Below are positions 15,756 to 25,050 of a stretch of 52,933 nt of DNA, in pieces; the stretch's first letter is position 1, and every line of letters starts with the position of its first letter. The stretch is from Deltaproteobacteria bacterium (GTDB lineage: Bacteria; Myxococcota_A; UBA9160; UBA4427), in contig PBFW01000063.1 in assembly GCA_002719955.1 (NCBI GenBank), forward strand, positions 1 to 52,933, written 5' to 3'. The position numbers and the translations under genes were made by a program. Below the pieces are notes generated by a model, which saw nothing but the letters and a program-made list of their open reading frames with translations, was not told the DNA's origin and made no database searches.

Positions 15756-16452
15756 CGGGGCGACCGGCTGCGCGGCGCTCTCCACAGGTCCCGCTCGACT
15801 TCAGCCAGTTCGACCCCGCCGACACCCGCTCCGAACACTCCGGAATCCAGCGATCGCTCGAAATGTCGATCGATTCGCGGGGTGAGAGCCGAGTGCGCCA
15901 GGCGATCGAGGAGCGCAGAATCTCCGAGGGGATGGAATGGCGATAGCTGGGCACATCGTGGCCTCGGCAGACTGCCTCCTCGCCGAGAACACCCGCGCGC
16001 TCGCGGCAATAGCCCTCGACCATATAGCAGAGGATCACCGCGACTCTTTTGCCGGCGATCTCTTCGGAGACGATGCCCGCGTCCTCGAGGACGTCCCAGA
16101 TCATCTCGACCAACAACCGCTGCCGCGACTCCAACGTCGGCACATCGCGCGGAGCGATCCCAAAGGCCGCGGGATCGAAGAGCTCCGGATCTTCTAGGAA
16201 GTCACCCTTCCTGGACGAAATCTTGCCGGGAATGCGCGATCTCGAATCGTAGACATGGTCAATATCGGTTCCGAGTTCGATCCGGTGCTCGGGGGCATCA
16301 CGAACGGTATTGCACCCGCTTCGCACGATCTCCCAGAACTCTTCGGGGTCACGCGCATCAGCATAACGATAGCCGATTCCGACAATCGCGATCGAATCCT
16401 CTTGCCCGCTCGCGTTTCCCTCGGCCACCTCGAGCGTGTCGTCGCGGCTCAC
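15550..16452 (-). pseudogene. Truncated polyketide synthase (KS domain N-terminal fragment)
   Basis: The first ~150 residues from the GTG at 16452 are a clear beta-ketoacyl synthase N-terminus: SIAIVGIGYRY, DPEEFWEIV, FLEDPELFDPAAFGIAPRD, then the ESRQRLLVEMIWDVLEDAG core. Homology fades near residue 195 (about 15870), just before the DTACSSSL active-site cysteine would appear, and the remaining frame is arginine-rich sequence antisense to the NTF2-like gene. The enzyme is therefore broken and cannot condense acyl chains. A normal PKS would continue for more than 1000 residues. Its GTG overlaps the stop of the preceding lipocalin-like reading frame as GTGA, so the two once formed a coupled operon. 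A deletion that removed the rest of the PKS is the likely cause. Confidence 0.75.
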
Positions 16453-16848
16453 GCGGGAAAGGCGGCCGAAGTGACGCGAGTCCAGACGGGCCGACCCACG
16501 GGCGCTTCATCGCCCACCGAAAATGCCTGGGTCAACAGCTCGAATCGGTCCCCGGCGCTCCTGGAACGTTCCGGTCCAGACCTCGAGGGAACTGACTTCC
16601 ACGAAATGGTGAATCTTGTCGCCATTGACCTCAAAGGGACAGGAATACGCCATGAACTGATCGTAGATGCTCGCTCTGGCGGCTTCGGAGAGTTCGCCAT
16701 CGGGAACGTGACCCCGTTCGGCATTCATGAATGCCGCCGACATAAATCCGTGCTCGTCGTAGAAGAGATAACCCGTCAGTTCTTTGCCGTATGGATGGCT
16801 GATCGAAAATAGCTCGAAGGACAATCCCTGACGAAGCGTGTCCCCCAC
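16449..16848 (-). pseudogene. Lipocalin-like domain protein, frameshifted
   Basis: The frame from GTG 16848 reads VGDTLRQGLSFEL, PYGKELTGYLFYDEHGFMS, QFMAYSCPFEVNGDKIHHFV and EVSSLEVWTGTFQ. This is the pattern of the lipocalin-like (Lipocalin_5) domain common beside polyketide genes. After TGTFQERRG the expected GDR continuation appears only in a different frame (GDRFELLTQAFSVGDEAPV), implying a one-base indel near a GGGG run at about 16564. The uninterrupted frame stops early at 16507, whereas the corrected one ends at 16449 and overlaps the PKS start by GTGA. Such proteins are ~130 aa and bind small lipophilic molecules. A sequencing error at the G run could also explain the shift. Confidence 0.65.
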
Positions 16849-16900
16849 ACGACTCGCGTTGGACCCGCCCCCACATCGCGGATGTCGTGGGTTCCGCGAC

Positions 16901-17263
16901 TCAGTCCAGACCGGCCTGTCGGCGATCGAAATAGTCGCGCCAGGCCGTGACCTTTCCCGCGTCGTTCACCTCGAAGATCGCCATCGCGGGCAACGAGATC
17001 TCGTGGTCCACGGTCTTGAACTCGATGACGCGCTCCACGCAGACCGTGTTCCCAGCCGAGACGAGGTTTGCGATCTTGAATTGGACCCGAACCTCGGGCC
17101 CGAAGAACTCATCGAGCGTTCCCCTGATCTCCGCTTCTCCGGCGAAGCGGCCGACCGGCATCTTCTCATAGACCGCATCGGGCGTGAAAAACCCGAGCAA
17201 CTCGTCGACGTTCATTCGCGAGAACGCCTCGCACAGGTCGCGAACGACTGCTTCCGCATCCAT
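16901..17263 (-). CDS. Limonene-1,2-epoxide hydrolase / SnoaL-like family protein
   Basis: The 120-aa protein has the NTF2 fold of the limonene-1,2-epoxide hydrolase family: an N-terminal helix (AVVRDLCEAFSRMNVDELLGFF), a strand with YEKMPVGRFAGE, central strands VCVERVIEFKT, and the diagnostic C-terminal VTAWRDYFDRRQ. In true limonene epoxide hydrolases an Asp-Arg-Asp triad activates water; Arg and Asp candidates occur here (CVERVIEF; AWRDYFD). The substrate may be an epoxide, but many homologues have other roles. The gene stands alone between the broken PKS region and a zinc ADH, on the same strand as both. It fits the recurring theme of lipid/terpenoid transformations. Confidence 0.85.
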   Translation of the reverse strand: MDAEAVVRDLCEAFSRMNVDELLGFFTPDAVYEKMPVGRFAGEAEIRGTLDEFFGPEVRVQFKIANLVSAGNTVCVERVIEFKTVDHEISLPAMAIFEVNDAGKVTAWRDYFDRRQAGLD

Positions 17264-17365
17264 TTCGAGTCTCCCTTTTTCGTGGATCGGGCCCGGACTT
17301 CCTCGACGACGAGAAAATGGCCCGATTCATTCCCAAAAGCCTTCGCGAAGTCTAAGCCAGCCACC

Positions 17366-18460
17366 TCAGTCGTCGAATCGGATCACACCCCGGGTGACGC
17401 GCCCCCGCTCGAGATCGTCGAGCGCCTGCCCGATCTCCTCGAGTCGATACGCTCGATCCATGAGCCCCGCGAGATCGAGTCGACCCGCGAGAAAGAGATC
17501 CACAAACTCCGGAATATGCCGCCGTGGCTCGATCGAGCCGCCCATCGTTCCGGTCACGGTCTTCTGCCGCAACAACGCCCCCGAGGCGAGCGCGACCCCA
17601 CCCTCGTTCGAGGCCAGACCGATCAGGACGACATGCCCTCCGGGTCGAACGGCGTCGATCGCTTGTTCGAGGGTCCCGGGCGCCCCGACGGCGTCGAAGG
17701 CATGGTCCGCCCCACGCCCACCGGTCAGCGATTGCACGGTCGCGACGACATCCTCGGTCGAAGCATCGATCGTCTCCGTCGCCAAACCCATCGCGCGTGC
17801 CTTCTCGAGCTTGGCGGGCAACCGATCGACCGCGATCAATCGTGCCGCCCCGCGCAATTTCGCTCCCATCAGGACCGAGAGCCCCACGCCCCCGGTACCG
17901 ATCACGACCACACTCGCCCCCGCTTCGACCGGGTCACGCACCATCGCTGCACCCAGCCCGGTCGAAACCCCACAGGCGAGACCCGCGAGCTTGTGAAGCG
18001 GTGCATCCGACCGAACCCGCACGGCGCTGCGCTCGGGAACGATCGCTTTCTCCGCAAAAGAGGCCTGAAAAGACAGGCTGTAGATCTCCTCGTCCCCCTT
18101 CGAGAGGCGCGTCGTTCCATCGAGCATCTTGCCCGTGTAGAAGGTGACGTTCTCGCATAACGCCGAGGATTGGCGACGACACTGGAAACACTCACCGCAG
18201 CCAGCGATGATCGAGCACACGACGGAATCGCCGGGAGCGAATCGCGTCACCCCGGGACCGACCGCCTCGACGACACCCACGCCCTCGTGGCCGAGCACGA
18301 TCGGACGCGGCACGGGGAGATGCCCCTGGAAAATCGAGAGATCGGTTCGGCAGACACCGGTCGCCACCACGCGGAGCTTGATCTCACCGTCGCCGGGCGT
18401 CGGCTCGTCGAGGTCTTCGATGGCGATCTGTCCAATCTCGCGGCAGACGGCGGCCCTCAT
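17366..18460 (-). CDS. Zinc-dependent alcohol dehydrogenase, class III-like
   Basis: The protein has 364 aa, full length for a medium-chain zinc ADH. Catalytic zinc ligands are Cys37 (GVCRTD) and His58-Glu59 (GHEGVG), plus the cysteine in ACGVSTGLGAA, which is characteristic of the glutathione/mycothiol-dependent formaldehyde dehydrogenase and NDMA-dependent ADH branch. The structural zinc lobe is CGECFQC with a fourth Cys at 102. The Rossmann motif is GTGGVGLS. It oxidises primary or secondary alcohols, or thiol adducts of formaldehyde, with NAD. The 102 bp between it and the epoxide-hydrolase-like gene downstream allow co-transcription. Which alcohol it uses is not determinable; in Myxococcota-like genomes this branch is highly expanded. 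Confidence 0.93.
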   Translation of the reverse strand: MRAAVCREIGQIAIEDLDEPTPGDGEIKLRVVATGVCRTDLSIFQGHLPVPRPIVLGHEGVGVVEAVGPGVTRFAPGDSVVCSIIAGCGECFQCRRQSSALCENVTFYTGKMLDGTTRLSKGDEEIYSLSFQASFAEKAIVPERSAVRVRSDAPLHKLAGLACGVSTGLGAAMVRDPVEAGASVVVIGTGGVGLSVLMGAKLRGAARLIAVDRLPAKLEKARAMGLATETIDASTEDVVATVQSLTGGRGADHAFDAVGAPGTLEQAIDAVRPGGHVVLIGLASNEGGVALASGALLRQKTVTGTMGGSIEPRRHIPEFVDLFLAGRLDLAGLMDRAYRLEEIGQALDDLERGRVTRGVIRFDD

Positions 18461-18662
18461 GGAACCCCTCGGTGATGAGCACGGGGCGGGACCGCCTCCG
18501 CCAGTGATGATTAGCGCGATGTCATTGGTCTGTCCCGCCCTCCGCCAGCGGTGCCCGATCCGCGCTGGCTGGCTCCCGTCGCGCGGGCGCGCTAGCCCTG
18601 GGTCCAGGATGAATGCCTGCGAATCCGATCTCCAACCACTCGAACCGGAAGGACACGATTCC

Positions 18663-19457
18663 GTGCCTCAATACGGCGCCAGCGCGCTCCTGCTGATCGC
18701 GCTCCTCTTCGCGCTTCCCTCGACGGCCGAACGCCCCGCTGCGGCCGACCCCCTTCCCGCGCAAATCGAGATCGATGGACGCGATCGGCCCAATACGCTG
18801 ACGGCTCAGGAATCCGCTGCCGGGTGGAAACTTCTCTGGGACGGCATCACCCCCCGGCACTGGCGAGAAGTCGAGGGGGACGAATTTCCCGACGACGGAT
18901 GGAGCATCGAGAAGGGGGCGCTCACGATTCGCAACGCCGGAATCTTCGAGTTTCGTGCCGGCGGCGACCTCTTCAGCCGAGCGCGTTACGGCGCCTTCAT
19001 CTTCGACTTCGAGTTCCGGCTCAGCAAGGGTGCCAATAGCGGAATCAAATACCTCGCCGAAGTCCAGAACGAACGGGGCTTCGTACATTCTCTCGGATGC
19101 GAGTTTCAGCTCCTCGACGACCTGCGTCACCCCGACGCCGGGGCGGGCCGCGGCGGCAACCGAACGCTCGCCTCCCTTTACGACTTGTTCCCCGCAAAGG
19201 AAACGAAGGATTTCCGCGGAATCGAAAGCTGGAACCATGGGCGAATCCACTTTGAAGCGGGCCGAATCGCGCATTACCTGAACGGGGCCCGGGTTCTCTC
19301 GACCGAGATCGGATCCGAACGCTGGGACGCGGCCCTCGCAGGCAGCAAATTCGCGGACCGCGCCGCTTTCTGCCGCGGACCGCGTGGACATATCGTCCTC
19401 CAGGACCACGGGGATCGGGTGAGTTTCAGGAACCTCCGCATCCTCTCTCTCGACTGA
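18663..19457 (+). CDS. Secreted DUF1080 (3-keto-disaccharide hydrolase-like) protein
   Basis: From GTG 18663 the protein is 264 aa with a signal peptide (ASALLLIALLFALPSTAE). It then carries the DUF1080 jelly-roll: GWKLLWDGITPRHWRE, WSIEKGALTIRNAG, FIFDFEFRLSKGANSGIKYL, a loop ending CEFQLLDD, and WNHGRIHFEAGRIAHYLNG. DUF1080 proteins are exported concanavalin-like domains; some hydrolyse 3-keto-glycosides. GTG 18663 is chosen over ATG 18609 because a strong GGAAGGA lies nine bases upstream and the signal peptide then starts immediately. It is probably periplasmic or outer-membrane-associated and acts on a carbohydrate or glycoside. It is followed 114 bp later by htpX, with no obvious functional tie. 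Confidence 0.85.
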   Translation: MPQYGASALLLIALLFALPSTAERPAAADPLPAQIEIDGRDRPNTLTAQESAAGWKLLWDGITPRHWREVEGDEFPDDGWSIEKGALTIRNAGIFEFRAGGDLFSRARYGAFIFDFEFRLSKGANSGIKYLAEVQNERGFVHSLGCEFQLLDDLRHPDAGAGRGGNRTLASLYDLFPAKETKDFRGIESWNHGRIHFEAGRIAHYLNGARVLSTEIGSERWDAALAGSKFADRAAFCRGPRGHIVLQDHGDRVSFRNLRILSLD

Positions 19458-19571
19458 TCCCTGGTCCGCGGGGCGACAGACTTCTATCCTCGGGGATCAC
19501 GCGCGCTCGTCCATCGCCCTCGACCGGCGGCCCTCGTCGGCCAGCGCGAGAGGGTCCTCGCCCCAAAAGGA

Positions 19572-20453
19572 ATGTTCAGCTCAATGCGAATCGCCCTCTT
19601 TCTCGTGACGAATATCGCGGTCATCGCGGTCATCACCATCATTTTCTCGATCTTCGGCATCGGTGACGTTCTCGACGAACAGGGCCTCGACCTCGACCTC
19701 GGCAAGCTGCTCGTCTATTCGGCCGTCATCGGCTTCACGGGCTCCCTGATCTCCCTCGCGATGTCGAAGATGATGGCCAAGCGCTCGACGGGTTGTCAGC
19801 GAATCGAGGAATCCAGCGACCCCGACGCACAGTGGATCGTCTCCCGCGTCCGCGCCCACGCCGAGGCAGCGGGGATCGGGATGCCGGAGGTGGCGGTCTT
19901 TCCCGCCGAGGGACCCAATGCCTTTGCGACCGGGATGCGCCGCGACGCCGCGCTGGTCGCGGTCAGCAGTGGACTCCTTCGCAGCATGAAACGCGAGGAG
20001 ATCGACGCCGTTCTCGGTCACGAGATCGCGCATATCGCGAACGGGGATATGATCACGCTGAGCCTGATGCAGGGCGTCGTGAATACATTCGTCGTATTCC
20101 TGTCGCGAATCGTGGGCCACTTCGTCGACCGCGTGATCCTGAAAAACGAACGCGGTCATGGAATCGGCTATTTCGTGGCTTCGATGGCCGCGCAGGTGTT
20201 GCTCGGCATTCTCGCTTCGGGGATCGTCTGCTGGTTCTCCCGTCGGCGGGAATTCCGTGCAGACGAAGGTGGGGCGCGGCTGGCCGGATCCGAGAACATG
20301 ATTTCGGCGCTCGAACGCTTGAAGGCCGGAACATCGGAGTTGCCCGACGGGATGGCGGCCTTCGGGATCGGCGGTGGCAAGATGGCCGCTTTCTTCTCGA
20401 CGCATCCACCGCTCGAGGTGCGTATCGAGGCGCTGCGCGACAGGCGGAATTGA
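19572..20453 (+). CDS. htpX: Protease HtpX, zinc metalloprotease of the inner membrane
   Basis: The 293-aa protein matches HtpX along its whole length. It has two N-terminal transmembrane helices (about 5-30 and 48-65), the zincin motif HEIAH at residues 150-154, two further helices (about 165-185 and 202-222), and REFRAD with Glu227 as the third zinc ligand. It also carries the conserved PNAFATG segment (115-121) and the terminal STHPP motif. HtpX degrades misfolded membrane proteins together with FtsH during envelope stress. Start ATG 19572 has AAAAGGA abutting it; Met5 (ATG 19584) would have better ribosome binding site spacing and is equally plausible. No heat-shock promoter could be recognised upstream. 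Confidence 0.97.
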   Translation: MFSSMRIALFLVTNIAVIAVITIIFSIFGIGDVLDEQGLDLDLGKLLVYSAVIGFTGSLISLAMSKMMAKRSTGCQRIEESSDPDAQWIVSRVRAHAEAAGIGMPEVAVFPAEGPNAFATGMRRDAALVAVSSGLLRSMKREEIDAVLGHEIAHIANGDMITLSLMQGVVNTFVVFLSRIVGHFVDRVILKNERGHGIGYFVASMAAQVLLGILASGIVCWFSRRREFRADEGGARLAGSENMISALERLKAGTSELPDGMAAFGIGGGKMAAFFSTHPPLEVRIEALRDRRN

Positions 20454-20677
20454 GCCTTTCTCCATCCTCCGACCGGGACCCTCCCTGGCTTTCTTCGAAG
20501 ATCGCGCGACGCGCGAAACCGCTCACCGCCCTCTGCGAGTCGATCGCCTCGGAAAGGGACCGAACTGGATCCCCGGCGAAGGGGTCGCCGCGCTGATTTC
20601 GTTGATCCATCATCGGTCACGACGCGAGCCGGGGTTCAGATCTCCGACGAAGCGCGTCCAGGGAGAACTCGCTTCCA

Positions 20678-22822
20678 ATGATCCGATGGCCCGCGATCCG
20701 ATTCCGCACCCTGCTCTCGTGTTCTCTGCTCCTGCTCTCGCTCGACGGATGCAGCTTCTCCGGATCGGACCCGCGCCCGAAACCGCTCGCCCCCTCCGCG
20801 GAGGCGAGCGGTCGACCGATCGGCGACGCTCGACTCCTCTCCGCCGATCGGTCGAACTGGCTGATGCATGGGGGGACCTACTCGGAACAGCGCTACAGCC
20901 CGCTCTCCCAGATCAATGAATCGAATGTCGATGCGCTCGGGCTGGCCTGGAGCTTCGACATGCAGAGCGAACGCGGCGTCGAATCGACACCTCTGGTCGC
21001 CGACGGGACGCTCTACGTCACCGCGCCCTGGAGCATTCTGCATGCCCTCGATGCCGCGACGGGCGAGCACAAGTGGACATACGATCCAGGCGTGCCACGC
21101 GGCATGGCCCGACAGATCTGTTGCGGGGTCGTGAATCGCGGCGCAGCCCTCTACGGGAACAGCGTCTTTATCGGAACCCTCGATGGCCGACTGGTGGCGC
21201 TCGATCGGGAGAGCGGTCGCGAAGCCTGGTCGGTGGATACGCGGGAACCCGAATGGCCCTACTCGATTACGGGGGCACCCCGTGTCCTCGAGGGCAAAGT
21301 CATCATCGGGAACGCCGGCGCGGATCTCGGCGCACGGGGATATGTCTCGGCCTATGACGCCGAAAGTGGAGAGCTCGTCTGGCGCACCTACACGGTTCCC
21401 GGAAATCCCGCGAAGGGATTCGAAACGCCGGCCATGGAGCGCGCCGCCGCCACCTGGAAGGGGGAGTGGTGGAAGGCGGGGGGAGGGGGCACGGTCTGGG
21501 ATGCCCTGGCCTACGACCCCGAGCTTCACCTCCTCTATGTCGGGACCGGAAATGGGACGCCCCATGCGCGCTGGCTCCGCAGCCCGGGCGGCGGCGACAA
21601 TCTCTACCTCTCGTCGATTCTCGCGCTGCGGCCCGAGACGGGCGAACTCGTCTGGCATTATCAGACCACCCCCGGCGACTCCTGGGACTACACCGCCACG
21701 CAACACATTCTTCTGGCGGACCTCGAGATCGAGGGCCAAACGCGGAAGGTCCTGATGCAGGCCCCGAAGAATGGATTCTTCTTCGTTCTCGATCGCACCA
21801 ACGGAGAGTTCATCTCGGCCGAGAAATTTGCCACCGTGACCTGGGCCTCTCACGTCGACGAATCCGGACGCCCGGTCGAAACCGACACCGACTATCGGGA
21901 GGTCGCCAAATTCGTCCGACCCAGTCCCTATGGCGCCCACAGCTGGCCACCCATGAGTTTTCACCCCAAGACGGGTCTCGTCTATCTGCCCGTCCGGGAT
22001 ATGGGTTCGATCTACAAGATGGATTCGGCCTGGGACTACAAGCCGGGACAATGGAATACCGGCATCGACATGGCCGTCTACGAGAATTTCGGGAGCGACG
22101 AGAGCGACCTGACCTGGGAGGCCTATTTGCTCGCCTGGGACCCCGTCGCGCAGCGCGAAGTCTGGCGACTTCCCCAGATCACCGCCTTCAATGGCGGAAC
22201 GCTCTCGACCGCGGACAACCTGCTCTTCGAGGGATCGGCAGACGGTCGTTTCGTCGCCTATCGGGCTTCGGATGGCACGAAGCTATGGGAATCGCCAGTG
22301 GGTACGGGCGTGATGGCCGGTCCGATCACCTACGAGATCGCCGGCGATCAATACGTCGCGGTCGCGGCCGGCTGGGGCGCTTCTTTCGCCCTGAGCGGAG
22401 GAGAGGCCGCACTGCGGGCCAAGGTCCGCGGCGGTGCTCGGGTACTCGCCTGGAAGCTCGGCGGGGAGGCCCCCCTGCCTCCGGGCCGCGCCCCCCTCGG
22501 CCCGGTTCCAACCCCGACCTACGAAATCACATCGACTCCCGCCGAACGACGACGCGGAATGATCCTCTACCAACAGGAGTGCTCGGTGTGTCACGGACCC
22601 GGTGCCATCGGAGGCGGATCCGGCGTACCCGACCTACGCTATACGGCCGAGGCGGTGCACTCGATCTTTTCTGAGATCCTGCTCGAGGGACTTCGCGAAG
22701 CGGGCGGGATGCCCCGTTTCGACGATCTCTTCGACGAGGAGGAGATTCACATGATCCAGGCATGGATCCTCGAGCAGGCCCGAATCGGATCGGAGAAGTC
22801 CGCGTCCGGTTCAGGCTCTTGA
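20678..22822 (+). CDS. PQQ-dependent quinohemoprotein alcohol dehydrogenase
   Basis: The 714-aa protein has an N-terminal export signal (LLSCSLLLLSLDGC, a lipobox-like end). An eight-bladed PQQ propeller follows: NWLMHGGTYSEQRYSPL at the first blade, the vicinal disulfide Cys148-Cys149 in RQICCGVV that covers PQQ, and PGDSWDYTATQ with the catalytic Asp. A C-terminal cytochrome c domain has CSVCH (635-639) and an axial Met in GGMPRF (about 678). This is the type II quinohemoprotein design: periplasmic oxidation of a primary or secondary alcohol, passing electrons through its own heme to cytochrome c. GGGAGAA lies upstream of the ATG. It is followed 56 bp later by an amidohydrolase on the same strand, suggesting a joint pathway. 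PQQ synthesis genes are not in the window. Confidence 0.95.
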   Translation: MIRWPAIRFRTLLSCSLLLLSLDGCSFSGSDPRPKPLAPSAEASGRPIGDARLLSADRSNWLMHGGTYSEQRYSPLSQINESNVDALGLAWSFDMQSERGVESTPLVADGTLYVTAPWSILHALDAATGEHKWTYDPGVPRGMARQICCGVVNRGAALYGNSVFIGTLDGRLVALDRESGREAWSVDTREPEWPYSITGAPRVLEGKVIIGNAGADLGARGYVSAYDAESGELVWRTYTVPGNPAKGFETPAMERAAATWKGEWWKAGGGGTVWDALAYDPELHLLYVGTGNGTPHARWLRSPGGGDNLYLSSILALRPETGELVWHYQTTPGDSWDYTATQHILLADLEIEGQTRKVLMQAPKNGFFFVLDRTNGEFISAEKFATVTWASHVDESGRPVETDTDYREVAKFVRPSPYGAHSWPPMSFHPKTGLVYLPVRDMGSIYKMDSAWDYKPGQWNTGIDMAVYENFGSDESDLTWEAYLLAWDPVAQREVWRLPQITAFNGGTLSTADNLLFEGSADGRFVAYRASDGTKLWESPVGTGVMAGPITYEIAGDQYVAVAAGWGASFALSGGEAALRAKVRGGARVLAWKLGGEAPLPPGRAPLGPVPTPTYEITSTPAERRRGMILYQQECSVCHGPGAIGGGSGVPDLRYTAEAVHSIFSEILLEGLREAGGMPRFDDLFDEEEIHMIQAWILEQARIGSEKSASGSGS

Positions 22823-22878
22823 TCCCGAGCCCGGAGCCACTCACCCCGCCCAATCGGGGCGACAAAGGATAACGACAA

Positions 22879-24075
22879 ATGCCGATCCCCAAGATCATCT
22901 CCATCGACGATCACGTCGTCGAACCGCCGAACCTCTGGAGCGACCGCCTACCGAAACGCTTCCTCGACCGCGGTCCACGGATCGTGCGCGAGCGCGGCAA
23001 GATGGGCGGCCCCATCGGCATGCAGTGGCAGCCGGACGCAGGCGGAGATTGGGCCGACATCTGGTATTACGATGGTCTGATCTCGCCCTTCTCTCGGCTC
23101 TCCGCTGCGGTCGGGATGGGGGACCTCGCCTTCGCCACGACGACCTTCGACGAGATCCGCCCGGGTTGTTGGAAACAGAAGGAACGACTCGAAGACATGG
23201 ATGCGAACCATATGGACGTGTCCATCTGTTTTCCGAACACGCTGCCCCGCTTCTGTGGACAGACCTTCATGGAGCGCGAAGACAAGGAACTCGCACTGCT
23301 CTGCGTCCAGGCGTACAACGATTGGATGATCGACGTTTGGTGTGCGGGCGACGGGAAGGGACGATTGATCCCGCTCACGATCGTGCCCCTCTGGGACGCA
23401 GAACTCTCGGCCCAGGAGATCCACCGCTGCGCCAAGAAGGGAAGTTATGCCGTCGCCTTCTCGGAGAATCCACACCCGCTCGGGCTCCCTTCGATTCATA
23501 CCGGCTACTGGGATCCCCTCTTCACTGCATGCCAAGAGACCGGAACGGTCGTCTGTATGCATATCGGCTCTTCCTCGAAGATGGCGGGCACGACGCCGGA
23601 CGCGCCCTTCATCGTCACATCGACCCTGACCTTCCAGAACGCCATGGGCTCGCTGATCGACTGGGTCTTTTCCGGGACGCTGGCACGTTTTCCAGACCTG
23701 ACGATCGCCTATCCCGAGGGCCAGGTCGGCTGGATGCCCTATGTGATGGAACGGATGGACAAGCTCTGGGAGGAGCGCGTCGACAATTCCTTTGGGTCCG
23801 GGCTTCCCGAGGCCCCGACCTCCTATATCAAGGATCGCGTCCTCGGCTGTATCTTCGACGACGAGACGGGGCTCGCGAATCGAGATCGGATCGGCATGAA
23901 TCTGATCACCTTCGAGGTCGACTACCCGCATGCGGACTCGACCTTTCCGGACACGGAAAAGGTGGCGACCCAGATCTGCGAGAACGCGGGCTTGAACGAG
24001 CAGGAGATCTACGCGCTGCTGCGCGGCAACGCGATCCGGGGATTCGGCCTCGAACGCTTTGGGATCACCAAATAG
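22879..24075 (+). CDS. Amidohydrolase family protein (COG2159, Amidohydro_2)
   Basis: The 398-aa protein begins IPKIISIDDHVVEPPNLW (residues 3-20), the metal-binding opening of the Amidohydro_2 family (ACMSD/LigW/gamma-resorcylate decarboxylase relatives). Later come DVSICFPNTLPRFCGQ, VVCMHIGSSS with the central metal His, and ITFEVDYPHADSTFP with the conserved Asp/His strand near the C-terminus. Members are metal-dependent hydrolases or decarboxylases of carboxylated ring compounds. AAAGGA lies nine bases before the ATG. It is the likely partner of the PQQ dehydrogenase upstream and converges on the zinc ADH downstream (27 bp between stops). It is clearly different from the amidohydrolase at 7.7 kb, so the two probably act on different substrates. 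Confidence 0.9.
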   Translation: MPIPKIISIDDHVVEPPNLWSDRLPKRFLDRGPRIVRERGKMGGPIGMQWQPDAGGDWADIWYYDGLISPFSRLSAAVGMGDLAFATTTFDEIRPGCWKQKERLEDMDANHMDVSICFPNTLPRFCGQTFMEREDKELALLCVQAYNDWMIDVWCAGDGKGRLIPLTIVPLWDAELSAQEIHRCAKKGSYAVAFSENPHPLGLPSIHTGYWDPLFTACQETGTVVCMHIGSSSKMAGTTPDAPFIVTSTLTFQNAMGSLIDWVFSGTLARFPDLTIAYPEGQVGWMPYVMERMDKLWEERVDNSFGSGLPEAPTSYIKDRVLGCIFDDETGLANRDRIGMNLITFEVDYPHADSTFPDTEKVATQICENAGLNEQEIYALLRGNAIRGFGLERFGITK

Positions 24076-24102
24076 CCCACAGCGAACTGGCGCGGCGCGC
24101 GA

Positions 24103-25050
24103 TCAGGGCTCGAGCGCGATCTTGATCGCTCCACCCTCGCGGTCACGGGACTTCTCGAAGGCCTCGGGCGCCTGCGAGAGCGGGAAGCGGTGGCTGATGA
24201 GCGCATCCGAGACCTCTTCGCGATGGCCGAGAATCGTCGCTGCGACATCGACATCGCGCGACATTCCCGCACGTCCATACATCGTCGAAATGACGATGTC
24301 GATTTCCTTTTCCGCAACGATCAGTCCGGGCAGCTCGATCTTGTCCCACGACGAGGCAAGCATGAGAAGTCGACCGTTGGACCGCAGCGCCTCGCACGAC
24401 GCCGCCGTCGCGCTGGCCGTCCCCGCGCAGTCGAGGACGACGTCGTAGTCGCCTTCCTGCCCCGACTCGACGATTTCTGCGCCGAGTTGGCGTCCGGCTG
24501 CGATCTGCGCGGGATGCCTGGCGACGAGATCGACCTGCGCGTGGGCCGCGGTCGCCGCGGCGACCGCGCTCAACCCGATCGTTCCCCCTCCGACGACCAA
24601 CACGCGCATCGACCCATCGATCCCCGCCCGGCGTACACCGTGGACCGCCACAGCCAGCGGTTCGACCAGAAAGCCCGTCGTCGCATCCAGTCCACGCGGC
24701 AGCGGAACCAGACGCTCGGCGGGGACGACGATCTCCTCCGCCATGCCTCCGTTTCGTCCGACCCCATAGATCATCTCGTTACCCTTCACGCAGACCTGGT
24801 GATCCCCGCCCAGGCAGTATCGGCAGCAACCGCAGGGGTCGAAGGGTTCGATCGCGACCGGCGTCCCATCCTCGAGTTCACCCGCGATTTCGTGGCCCGG
24901 GATCCCGAAGATCGGGAAGCCGCTGTCGAGGATCGTGACATCCGAACCACAGATCCCGCACGCGCGCACCTTCACGCGCACCCCCGAACCGGAGGGAGCC
25001 GGCACGTCCGCGAGCACGACCTTCTTGGAATCGAATTTCACCGCCAGCAT
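24103..25050 (-). CDS. Zinc-binding alcohol dehydrogenase family protein
   Basis: The 315-aa protein is a compact medium-chain dehydrogenase. Catalytic zinc residues are Cys34 (CGICGSD) and His53-Glu54 (PGHEIAGE). The structural zinc lobe is DPCGCCRYC with a further Cys at 87. The Rossmann motif is VVGGGTIGLSA. It resembles threonine/sorbitol-dehydrogenase-like ADHs and is slightly short for the family. The start at 25050 is strongly supported by GGGAGGA four bases upstream; a much longer frame through this region merely runs antisense to the P450 gene. It is divergent from the P450-P450-HbpS operon, 132 bp away, and probably oxidises a hydroxylated P450 product, which is inference. Confidence 0.92.
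   Translation of the reverse strand: MLAVKFDSKKVVLADVPAPSGSGVRVKVRACGICGSDVTILDSGFPIFGIPGHEIAGELEDGTPVAIEPFDPCGCCRYCLGGDHQVCVKGNEMIYGVGRNGGMAEEIVVPAERLVPLPRGLDATTGFLVEPLAVAVHGVRRAGIDGSMRVLVVGGGTIGLSAVAAATAAHAQVDLVARHPAQIAAGRQLGAEIVESGQEGDYDVVLDCAGTASATAASCEALRSNGRLLMLASSWDKIELPGLIVAEKEIDIVISTMYGRAGMSRDVDVAATILGHREEVSDALISHRFPLSQAPEAFEKSRDREGGAIKIALEP

Noticed and set aside
16838..18160. Plus-strand 440-codon frame antisense to the zinc ADH and epoxide-hydrolase-like genes
   Set aside because: No domain or signal; both minus-strand genes show full family motifs.
20636..22051. Minus-strand 471-codon frame inside the PQQ dehydrogenase
   Set aside because: The plus strand encodes a complete quinohemoprotein with all catalytic motifs; the antisense frame has none.
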